The notes beneath the pieces were generated by a model that was not told where the DNA came from, did no database searches, and saw nothing but the letters and a program-made list of their open reading frames with translations. DNA of 11,925 bases from DASYHS01 sp035998295 (GTDB lineage: Bacteria > Pseudomonadota > Alphaproteobacteria > Azospirillales > Azospirillaceae). The stretch is taken from contig NZ_DASYHS010000117.1 in the NCBI RefSeq assembly GCF_035998295.1, forward strand, positions 1 to 11,925, given 5' to 3'. This document shows, one piece after another, positions 6,647 to 11,925 of this stretch. Position 1 is the stretch's first letter; each line of letters begins with the position of its first letter. A program made the position numbers and the translations under genes.

Positions 6647-9600
6647 GTGAACTTCTCCGAGATATTCATCCGGCGGCCGGTCCTGTCGACCGTGCTCAGC
6701 CTGCTGATCCTGCTGCTGGGTCTCCAGGGCATCCTCGACCTGCCGGTGCGCCAGTACCCGGAAGTGGACGAGACGGTCATCACGATCCAGACCGCCTATC
6801 CCGGCGCCGACCCCGAGCTGGTCCAGGGCTTCATCACGACGCCGGTCGCCAAGGCCGCCGCGACCGCGGAGGGCGTGGACTACGTCACCTCGGAAAGCAT
6901 GCAGGGCCTGAGCAAGGTGTCGGTGTACATGCGCCTGAACACCGACCCCGACATCGCGCTGACCGAGGTCATCTCGAAGACGCAGCAGGTCCGCCAGCAG
7001 CTTCCCGAGGACGCGGAGGACCCGATCGTGCTGAAGGGCACGGGTCAGACCTTCGCGCTGATGTACCTCGCCTTCACCAACGAGCAGATGTCTCCGATGC
7101 AGATCACGGAGTATCTGACGCGGGTGATCCAGCCGCGCCTCTCGACGATCGACGGCGTCGGCGACGCCGAGATCCTGGGCGCCCAGACCTTCGCGATGCG
7201 CGTCTGGCTGGACCCGATCCTGCTGGCCTCGCGCGGCATCACCGCGTCCGAGGTCGTGACCGCGCTCCAGTCCAGCAACTTCCTCGCCGCCCCGGGCCAG
7301 ACGGAGAACCAGCTCGTCGCCTACGCGGTGAAGGCGTCGACCACGCTCCAGACGCCCGAGGGCTTCGGCGAGATCCCGCTGCGCAGCGGCCCCGACGGCA
7401 TCGTGCGCCTGCGCGACGTCGCACGCGTCGAGCTCGGCCCCAAGAGCGACGACGTGAAGGTCTCGTTCGCGGGGCTGCAGGGCACCTTCATCGGCATCCA
7501 CACGACCCCGTCGGCGAACCCGCTCGACACCGCGGCCGCGGTCACGGCCGCGCTGCCGGACATCCGCGCCTCGCTGCCCAAGGGCATGGACGCGTCGATC
7601 GTCTACGACGCCTCCTCCTTCATCCAGGCGTCGATCTACGAGGTGTTCAAGACCATCGCCGAGGCGGTCGCCATCGTCGTGCTGGTGATCCTGCTGTTCC
7701 TGGGCTCGTTCCGCTCGGTCGTGATCCCGATCGTGACCATCCCGCTGTCGCTGGTCGGGGTGTGCTTCTTCCTGTACCTGCTGGGCTACTCGCTGAACAC
7801 GCTGACCCTGCTGGCGATGGTGCTCGCGATCGGGCTGGTCGTGGACGACGCCATCGTCGTGGTCGAGAACATCCACCGCCACATCGAGGACGGGCAGAAA
7901 CCGCTCGACGCCGCGATACGCGGCATGCGCGAGATCTTCGGCCCGGTCGTGGCGATGACCGTGACGCTGGCGGCCGTCTACGCGCCGATCGGCTTCACCC
8001 AGGGCCTGACCGGGGCGCTGTTCCGGGAGTTCGCGTTCACGCTGGCGGGTGCCGTGGTCCTGTCGGGCCTCGTCGCGGTGACGCTGTCGCCGATGATGTC
8101 GGGGCGCCTGCTGCGCCAGCACGGCAGCGGCGGCGGCGGCCGCTTCGCCCGCTTCGTCGACCGGATCTTCGAGCGCCTGAGCGGCTGGTACGCCCGCCGC
8201 CTGTCCGGCTCGCTGAACTACCGGCCGCTCGTGCTTCTGATCGTCGTGGTGCTGATGGGCACGACCGCGTTCCTGTTCATGAAGACCTCGTCCGAGCTGG
8301 CGCCCGAGGAGGACCAGGGCGTGCTGTTCGCGATCGTGAGCGCGCCGAAATACGCGACCTCGGACTACACGAAGCTGTTCGTGGAGCAGATCGAGGACGC
8401 GACCGCCGGCATCCCCGAGGTCGAAACGGCGTTCTCGATCACGGGCTTCGGCGAGAACAGCTCGGCGATCGCGATCTGGAAGCTGAAGGACTGGCACGAC
8501 CGCGAGCGCACCCAGAAGGAGATCCAGCAGGACATCCAGGCCGGCGTCGACGGCGCTGCCGGCGTCGAGGGCTTCGTCTTCTCGCCCCCGTCCCTTCCGG
8601 GCTCGGGCGGCGGGCTGCCGATCCAGCTCGTCCTGCGCTCGACCGGCGAGCCGGAGCGGATCCTGGAGGTCGCCGAGGAGGTCCGCCGCAAGGCCCAGGA
8701 GAGCGGGCGCTTCATCGTCGTCCAGAACTCGCTGTCGTTCGAGACGCCGGAGGCGCGCTTCACGATCGACCGCGACCGCGCGGCCACCCTCGGCGTTTCC
8801 GTGCGCGAGATCGGCACGGCGCTCAACGTCCTGCTGGGCAACGCCTCGGTCACGAAGTTCGACCGCGACAACCGCAGCTACGACGTGGTCCCGCAGGTCG
8901 ACCAGGCCGACCGGCTGACGCCGGAGAGCCTGGACCGTTTCTACGTGCGCAGCGCCGGCGGCGAGATGGTCCCGCTGTCGGCGGTCCTCACCTTCGAGAC
9001 GGGTGCGGCCGCGACCAAGATCCTGCAGTTCAACCAGCTCAACTCCGCGACCCTGTCGGCATTGCCCCTGCCGACGGTGACCACCGACGAGGGCCTGGCG
9101 GTGCTGGAGAACCTCGCCCGGGCCGAGATGCCGGACGGCTTCTTCATCGACTACGCCGGCCAGTCGCGCCTGGCGGTGCAGGAGGGCAACTCGCTGATGC
9201 TGGCCTTCGGGCTGGCGGTGATCGTGATCTACCTGGTGCTGGCGGCCCAGTTCGAGAGCTTCCGCGACCCGTTCATCATCATGATGTCGGTGCCCCTCTC
9301 GATCTTCGGCGCGCTGATCCCGCTCAACCTCGGGCTCGCGACGCTGAACATCTACACCCAGGTCGGCCTGCTGACCCTGGTCGGGCTGATCACGAAGCAC
9401 GGCATCCTGATGGTGGAGTTCGCGAACGCGCTGCGCGAGCAGGGCTACACCAGGCGCGGCGCGATCGAGGAAGCGGCCCGGGTGCGCCTGCGGCCGATCC
9501 TGATGACGACCGCGGCGATGGTCCTGGGCGTCTCCCCGCTGCTGAGCGCGGCCGGCGCCGGTGCTGCGGCGCGGTTCTCGATCGGGCTGGTGATCGCGTC

Positions 9601-9733
9601 CGGCATGTCGATCGGCACGCTGTTCACGCTGTTCGTCGTGCCGATGTTCTACACCCTGATCTCGCGCCGCGACGACCCCCCGGCCGAAGGCGCGCAGGAG
9701 GCCCCCCGCCCGATGCACGCCAAGGCCGCCTGA
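6647..9733 (+). CDS. RND efflux pump, inner-membrane transporter (HAE1/AcrB family)
   Basis: This 1028-residue proton-driven exporter has the full AcrB/MexB plan. It opens with MNFSEIFIRRPVLSTVLSLL, the standard RND N-terminal helix after a FIRRP motif. The first periplasmic porter region is about 30-330, transmembrane helices 2-7 about 335-560, the second porter region about 560-870, and the last helices run to about 1000. Proton-relay residues are present: D400 and D401 in VVDDAIVVVEN, and K917 in LITKHGILMVEF. The start is GTG at 6647, with GAGGAG (6632-6637) overlapping the adaptor stop codon and 9 bases upstream, so translation is likely coupled. Length is normal. No TolC/OprM-type channel gene follows, so an outer-membrane partner must come from elsewhere. 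Substrates cannot be told from sequence; multidrug, solvent or small-metabolite export is typical. Confidence 0.93.
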   Translation: MNFSEIFIRRPVLSTVLSLLILLLGLQGILDLPVRQYPEVDETVITIQTAYPGADPELVQGFITTPVAKAAATAEGVDYVTSESMQGLSKVSVYMRLNTDPDIALTEVISKTQQVRQQLPEDAEDPIVLKGTGQTFALMYLAFTNEQMSPMQITEYLTRVIQPRLSTIDGVGDAEILGAQTFAMRVWLDPILLASRGITASEVVTALQSSNFLAAPGQTENQLVAYAVKASTTLQTPEGFGEIPLRSGPDGIVRLRDVARVELGPKSDDVKVSFAGLQGTFIGIHTTPSANPLDTAAAVTAALPDIRASLPKGMDASIVYDASSFIQASIYEVFKTIAEAVAIVVLVILLFLGSFRSVVIPIVTIPLSLVGVCFFLYLLGYSLNTLTLLAMVLAIGLVVDDAIVVVENIHRHIEDGQKPLDAAIRGMREIFGPVVAMTVTLAAVYAPIGFTQGLTGALFREFAFTLAGAVVLSGLVAVTLSPMMSGRLLRQHGSGGGGRFARFVDRIFERLSGWYARRLSGSLNYRPLVLLIVVVLMGTTAFLFMKTSSELAPEEDQGVLFAIVSAPKYATSDYTKLFVEQIEDATAGIPEVETAFSITGFGENSSAIAIWKLKDWHDRERTQKEIQQDIQAGVDGAAGVEGFVFSPPSLPGSGGGLPIQLVLRSTGEPERILEVAEEVRRKAQESGRFIVVQNSLSFETPEARFTIDRDRAATLGVSVREIGTALNVLLGNASVTKFDRDNRSYDVVPQVDQADRLTPESLDRFYVRSAGGEMVPLSAVLTFETGAAATKILQFNQLNSATLSALPLPTVTTDEGLAVLENLARAEMPDGFFIDYAGQSRLAVQEGNSLMLAFGLAVIVIYLVLAAQFESFRDPFIIMMSVPLSIFGALIPLNLGLATLNIYTQVGLLTLVGLITKHGILMVEFANALREQGYTRRGAIEEAARVRLRPILMTTAAMVLGVSPLLSAAGAGAAARFSIGLVIASGMSIGTLFTLFVVPMFYTLISRRDDPPAEGAQEAPRPMHAKAA

Positions 9734-9740
9734 CCGAAAA

Positions 9741-9837
9741 CCCTCTCTCCCGCACGACGGGAGAGGGCCCCATGAAAATCCCCTCTCCCGTGCAACGGGA
9801 GAGGGAGGGGCCCGGCCAACGGCCGGGAGGGTGAGGG
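9741..9837. repeat. Tandem palindromic intergenic repeats (REP-like), possible terminator
   Basis: Three hairpins follow the pump stop codon. The first is CTCTCCCG/CGGGAGAG (9745-9752 with 9758-9765, 5-base loop). The second is CCCTCTCCCG/CGGGAGAGGG (9781-9790 with 9796-9805, perfect 10-bp stem). The third is CCCGGCC/GGCCGGG (9811-9817 with 9821-9827, 3-base loop). The first two share the same stem sequence, and the whole reads like the CCCTCTCCCG...GGGAGAGGG elements dispersed in intergenic DNA of many GC-rich proteobacteria. No U-tract follows any stem, so a classic intrinsic terminator is doubtful, although the block could still protect or end the pump mRNA. Confidence 0.65.
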
Positions 9838-9843
9838 CCGGCA

Positions 9844-9906
9844 CCCCCACCTACCACTCCCCCATCCCCTTCCCCCCAGGCCCTCGCTTTCCCGCCCTTC
9901 CCGCCC
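9844..9906 (-). other. C-rich tract with minus-strand G-quadruplex potential
   Basis: The plus strand is almost pure pyrimidine with repeated C-runs: 9844-9848, 9859-9863, 9866-9869, 9872-9877, then CCCGCCCTTCCCGCCC at 9891-9906. On the minus strand the last block is four GGG runs separated by 1, 2 and 1 bases, an exact G-quadruplex consensus, and the earlier runs could form a second one with longer loops. It lies between the repeat block and the tRNA promoter. No gene is credible here on either strand. Confidence 0.5.
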
Positions 9907-9951
9907 GTCCGGGCACGCCCTCGCCCCGTCTCGCGAGCCTGCCACAAACGC

Positions 9952-9980
9952 TTGACAGCCCGCGGCCATCCGCCTAAATA
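9952..9980 (+). promoter_or_regulatory. Promoter of tRNA-Val
   Basis: A perfect TTGACA -35 (9952-9957) is followed after 17 bases by TAAATA (9975-9980), an AT-rich hexamer in otherwise very GC-rich DNA. Transcription would start near 9987, about 40 bases before the mature tRNA. The -10 element is weak, but position and spacing fit a stable-RNA promoter. Confidence 0.6.
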
Positions 9981-10025
9981 CGGGCTCCGCTCGCCGGCTG
10001 GTCCGGCGGGCCGGCACCACGGAAT

Positions 10026-10100
10026 GGGCGCGTAGCTCAGCGGGAGAGCATCGCCTTCACACGGCGGGGGTCGTAGGTTCAATCCCTACCGCGCCCACCA
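10026..10100 (+). tRNA. tRNA-Val (anticodon CAC)
   Basis: A complete 75-base cloverleaf. The acceptor stem is GGGCGCG/CGCGCCC. The D-arm is GCTC-AGCGGGA-GAGC. The anticodon arm is TCGCC-TTCACAC-GGCGG, giving anticodon CAC (reads GUG), with one T-G pair at the top of the stem. The variable loop is GGGTC, the T-arm is GTAGG-TTCAATC-CCTAC, and the 3' ACCA is encoded. It has its own promoter. Base composition changes sharply just downstream, so its 3' end is a likely integration site for the AT-rich DNA that follows. Confidence 0.95.
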
Positions 10101-10170
10101 TTCCGAGCTTCAGGAAAAACGACCGGTTAGCTACAGGGTACAAGTGCCCAGAAGCCCCATCTGGATCGTG

Positions 10171-10196
10171 CTGTCACACTGGCCTCACAGTGACAG
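10171..10196. repeat. Inverted repeat downstream of the tRNA
   Basis: CTGTCAC (10171-10177) and GTGACAG (10190-10196) form a perfect 7-bp inverted repeat with a 12-base loop, ending 9 bases before the integrase-like remnant. It could be a recombinase arm or accessory site, or a leftover hairpin of the inserted element. Nothing else in the sequence decides between these. Confidence 0.35.
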
Positions 10197-10205
10197 ACGA
10201 ACGGA

Positions 10206-10256
10206 GTGGCTAACTTCCGCAAGCGGGGGACTTCCTGCCAAGTGAAGGTGCGCTGG
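10206..10256 (+). pseudogene. Remnant of a tyrosine-integrase N-terminus
   Basis: From a GTG at 10206 the plus strand reads MANFRKRGTSCQVKVRW, closely resembling the opening of tRNA-targeting phage/island integrases (typically MAxxRKRGxxWQxxVRR, the arm-binding domain). After residue 17 the resemblance ends. The frame stays open to 10433 but shows no further integrase sequence and no catalytic R-H-R-Y domain anywhere in the window. Its position 105 bases past the tRNA 3' end, reading away from it, is where such integrases normally start. Interpreted as the broken end of the gene that inserted this island. The match is from recognition of the family pattern, not a search. Confidence 0.45.
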
Positions 10257-10330
10257 GAGTCGAGATCGGCTCCGTTCGTCCCCACCAACTGCTCCAGCGT
10301 GCTTGCACGTTCGTATCCGACCTTAATGCC
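10250..10330 (-). pseudogene. Serine-recombinase (resolvase)-like fragment
   Basis: The minus strand encodes GIKVGYERASTLEQ (10330 to 10289), matching the resolvase N-terminal pattern VGYxRxSTxEQ, whose serine is the catalytic nucleophile. It is followed by a plausible but poor continuation ending LDSQR near 10250. The rest of a resolvase domain is missing, and beyond 10250 this frame only mirrors the integrase remnant on the other strand. The frame is open from 10405 to 10127, but I see no credible whole gene. It may be a scrap of a second mobile element or a chance match; confidence is modest. Confidence 0.3.
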
Positions 10331-10485
10331 CCGCCTCTGTCTCGATAGAATCAAGGCGGTTGTGTCATCCGCCCCAGAACCTGCAACTTCATTTGTGAGA
10401 CGCACTCAGCAGCGGCTCGGGATGCCTCAATAGGGCAAGGCCCAAGGAGACGCGGCTGCTCCCATACAGCGTCAGGGTCTGAGCT

Positions 10486-10513
10486 TTGCGAATGTTTGCC
10501 CTTGCCATATTTT
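10486..10513 (+). promoter_or_regulatory. Candidate promoter of the HAD/membrane-protein pair
   Basis: TTGCGA (10486-10491) and TATTTT (10508-10513), each a 4/6 match, are separated by 16 bases and would start transcription near 10520, ahead of the ATGs at 10540 and 10558. The -10 element sits between the arms of the 8-bp inverted repeat at 10493-10530, so that repeat could be an operator. Weak matches; assigned by inspection. Confidence 0.3.
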
Positions 10514-10530
10514 CACGCATCAGGCAAACA
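10493..10530. promoter_or_regulatory. Perfect 8-bp inverted repeat in the HAD gene promoter region
   Basis: TGTTTGCC (10493-10500) and GGCAAACA (10523-10530) are exact reverse complements separated by 22 bases. They bracket the candidate -10 element. Half-site centres are 30 bases apart, about three helical turns, which would suit a dimeric or tetrameric regulator bound on one face; in RNA it would be a long-loop hairpin. No regulator gene for it is visible. Confidence 0.4.
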
Positions 10531-10557
10531 CGAAAGTTCATGGTGAGAGTGGATGGC

Positions 10558-11430
10558 ATGCGGCACGCTAACGTACTTATAACAGATGTCGACAATACTC
10601 TATTTGACTGGGTAAAGATTTGGCACTCTTCATTCTCCGCAATGCTAGATGAATTGGTTTTGAAAAGCGGTATCAGTAAAGCCGACCTGATTTCTGAGAT
10701 AAAGCTAATCCACCAACGGCACGGAACATCAGAGTATGCGTTCTTGATAGAAGAAATACCGAGCCTGAAGAGAGAACTTAGCGGCGAAGAAATTTTGGAA
10801 AAATATGATAGCGCAATTTACATGTACAGGAAGTTGAGGAAGGCGAATCTAAAGTTATATCCCGGTGTTCTTGAGACCTTAACGTTCGTTAAGGCGCGCG
10901 GGACGCGAATAATCGCGTTCACCGAATCGATGGCCTATTATACATCTTACAGGCTGAAGAAGCTGGGGCTGGATGGCATAATAGACGTTCTATACTCTCC
11001 GGAAGATCATGACCTACCGGAAAACATTTCATCCAAGCAGAAGCTGAGTTTATCAAGTAATGCATCTCAACTTGAAAAGACCAAGCACCTTTATACGCCG
11101 AGAGATGCTAGAAAGCCGGATTCAGAAATACTGAAGAAGATAATTTGCGACGCGGGGTCTGACCCTGAGTCAGCGGTATACGTTGGCGATAGCTTAATGA
11201 AAGATGTCGTGATGGCTCAACAAGCGCGAGCTATCGATGTTTATGCTGAGTATGGCACAGCCCATGAGAGGCAAGAATACGAGCTTCTACGGAAGGTGAC
11301 TCATTGGACCGAGCAGGACGTGGAGCGCGAGAAGACGCTTAGGAGAGAAAGCGTTGAACCGAGCTTTGTTCTACGTTCCGCGTTTTCTGAGCTTCTCGAA
11401 TTTTTTGAATTTCACCCTTTGGAGGGATAG
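10558..11430 (+). CDS. HAD-superfamily hydrolase (probable phosphatase)
   Basis: This 290-residue cytosolic protein has all four HAD motifs. Motif I is D10-V-D12-N-T14 (TDVDNTLFDW), with D10 the nucleophile and D12 the acid/base. Motif II is T122 in IIAFTES. Motif III is K186 in ARKPDSEI. Motif IV is G210-D211 with D216 in VYVGDSLMKDV, binding magnesium. Residues 20-105 form a helical cap of the C1 type, as in phosphoglycolate-phosphatase-like enzymes. The stretch at 150-185 and the charged tail after 235 are not obviously family-typical. Upstream in-frame starts exist (TTG 10486, ATG 10492, ATG 10540); 10558 is chosen because motif I normally lies within about 10 residues of the start and the TTG lies in the candidate promoter. 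None has a good ribosome binding site. Codons are AT-rich (many ATA, TTA, AAA), unlike the left genes, pointing to transfer. Its stop abuts the next ATG. Substrate unknown. Confidence 0.82.
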   Translation: MRHANVLITDVDNTLFDWVKIWHSSFSAMLDELVLKSGISKADLISEIKLIHQRHGTSEYAFLIEEIPSLKRELSGEEILEKYDSAIYMYRKLRKANLKLYPGVLETLTFVKARGTRIIAFTESMAYYTSYRLKKLGLDGIIDVLYSPEDHDLPENISSKQKLSLSSNASQLEKTKHLYTPRDARKPDSEILKKIICDAGSDPESAVYVGDSLMKDVVMAQQARAIDVYAEYGTAHERQEYELLRKVTHWTEQDVEREKTLRRESVEPSFVLRSAFSELLEFFEFHPLEG

Positions 11431-11925
11431 ATGTGCCCACCAAAAACCCAGCTTGAGCTACAGGTTGAAGTCTGGAAGAAAATCATCGACGTTCAGCAAC
11501 ATTTCAATGAAATTGAAATGAAGATTAGGGGGTTGGCCATAACAGTTGTCGGAGCCATCTTTGGCGCTATTGGCTTCGTCATAAAGGAGAAGGTGACTAT
11601 AAGTCTTCACGGCAGCAGTTTTCCGGTTGATATAGCTCTTTTATTTGTCGCTATATTCTCGATTTTGGGGTTCTGGTTTATGGACCGCCACTGGTATCAC
11701 CGCCTGCTAATTGGCGCCGTCAAGCAAGCTGCTGAATTAGAAGCTCGCCTTGAAGGGCAAATTCCAGGTATTTCTCTGGGCAGCAAGATTAGCAAAGAAA
11801 GCGCAATTATATATTTTGGGAAGAAAATTAGGTCGTCGGATAAAATTTCTCTTTTTTATGGCGGGATGCTGGCTCTTGCGCTCAGCATCACTATGTACAG
11901 AGTTCACGCGGGACTAGGGATTATA
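11431..11925 (+). CDS. Multi-pass membrane protein of unknown family (partial, runs off right edge)
   Basis: An open frame of 165 codons starts at ATG 11431, directly after the HAD stop codon, and continues past the window. GGAGGG (11421-11426), inside the HAD gene end, is a good ribosome binding site, so the pair is translationally coupled. Residues 5-32 are a charged amphipathic helix (QLELQVEVWKKIIDVQQHFN). Three hydrophobic segments follow at about 34-51, 66-84 and 140-157. Between the second and third lie FMDRHWYHRLLIGAV (83-97) and a charged helix (AELEARLEG, 101-109), which look like conserved cytosolic elements. I do not recognise the family. The short soluble helix plus paired membrane helices is loosely like SLATT-type and other small membrane effectors, but this is only a resemblance. 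AT-rich codon use matches the HAD gene. Confidence 0.75.
   Translation, partial: MCPPKTQLELQVEVWKKIIDVQQHFNEIEMKIRGLAITVVGAIFGAIGFVIKEKVTISLHGSSFPVDIALLFVAIFSILGFWFMDRHWYHRLLIGAVKQAAELEARLEGQIPGISLGSKISKESAIIYFGKKIRSSDKISLFYGGMLALALSITMYRVHAGLGII

Larger units (their letters stand above)
10101..10557. other. Gene-poor junction between the tRNA and the AT-rich genes
   Basis: These 457 bases carry no intact gene that I can support. Composition falls from the GC-rich host pattern to AT-richer DNA. The stretch contains the 7-bp inverted repeat at 10171-10196, the integrase-like and resolvase-like remnants (10206-10330), and the 8-bp inverted repeat and candidate promoter upstream of the HAD gene (10486-10530). 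No second copy of the tRNA 3' end was found within the window, so the other end of any island is outside it. Confidence 0.5.

Noticed and set aside
5308..6783. Upstream extension of the tetR frame to 6783 (672 codons)
   Set aside because: The TetR domain begins right after the ATG at 5307, which has its own ribosome binding site; the extension is antisense shadow of the adaptor gene.
6431..9850. A very long minus-strand open frame (1139 codons) opposite the RND pump
   Set aside because: Its product is extremely rich in R, H, D, Q and E with no domain, the typical antisense shadow of a GC-rich gene. The plus-strand pump has full family motifs and a ribosome binding site.
9624..10082. Minus-strand frames across the repeat block, C-rich tract and tRNA
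   Set aside because: Translations are Gly/Arg/Pro-rich without motifs, and they run through a palindromic repeat block and a tRNA gene.
10486..10557. TTG at 10486 or ATG at 10492 as the HAD start
   Set aside because: They would add about 22-24 residues unlike HAD proteins, lie in the candidate promoter and inverted repeat, and have no ribosome binding site. ATG 10540 remains a possible alternative.
10389..10595. Minus-strand 68-codon frame upstream of the HAD gene
   Set aside because: No ribosome binding site or recognisable motif, and it overlaps the promoter region and start of the HAD gene.
11433..11442. GTGCCCACCA as a second copy of the tRNA 3' end (GCGCCCACCA), that is, an attachment site
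   Set aside because: Only 10 bases with one mismatch, no match to the T-arm sequence upstream, and it lies inside the start of a coupled coding gene; chance is the better explanation.
1..11925. CRISPR arrays, rRNA genes or intact insertion sequences
   Set aside because: No regularly spaced direct repeats, no rRNA sequence and no intact transposase with terminal inverted repeats were seen on either strand.

Overview
The window reads as chromosomal DNA from a high-GC alphaproteobacterium, probably Rhodospirillales-like. This is inferred from strongly GC-ending codons, the gene families and dense packing, without a database search. Positions 1 to about 10100 are uniformly GC-rich. From about 10110 to the right end the DNA is visibly AT-richer, with many ATA, TTA, AGA and AAA codons. 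That half looks like horizontally acquired DNA sitting just downstream of a tRNA-Val gene.

Left part (1-4757): the first codons of an exported protein run leftward (1-56). Divergent from it is a rightward run of four genes: a COG1233/PYROXD2-like FAD oxidoreductase (185-1783), a Rieske non-heme-iron oxygenase alpha subunit (1859-2893), a family-3 periplasmic solute-binding protein (2928-3755) and a HisM/GlnP-type ABC permease (3780-4757). Spacing of 24-75 bases suggests one uptake-plus-oxidation operon for a small, possibly amino-acid-like or amine compound. Neither the transporter ATPase nor a Rieske reductase is in the window.

Middle part (4765-9733): a TetR-family repressor (minus strand) is divergent from a two-gene RND efflux operon made of a periplasmic adaptor (5470-6633) and an HAE1-type inner-membrane pump (6647-9733). 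A perfect 16-bp palindrome lies between the -35-like and -10-like elements of the pump promoter, as expected for a local TetR operator. No outer-membrane channel gene accompanies the pump.

Right part (9734-11925): after the pump come three tandem hairpin palindromes, a C-rich tract with G-quadruplex potential on the minus strand, and a tRNA-Val(CAC) gene with its own promoter. Then follow about 450 bases of non-coding or decayed DNA. It holds what looks like the broken N-terminus of a tyrosine integrase and, on the opposite strand, a serine-recombinase-like fragment. Beyond this lie two tightly coupled AT-rich genes: a HAD-superfamily hydrolase and a multi-pass membrane protein of no recognised family that runs off the window. 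This pair, in a tRNA-adjacent island, is the best candidate here for an undescribed accessory (possibly defence or stress) module, although its function cannot be read from the sequence.
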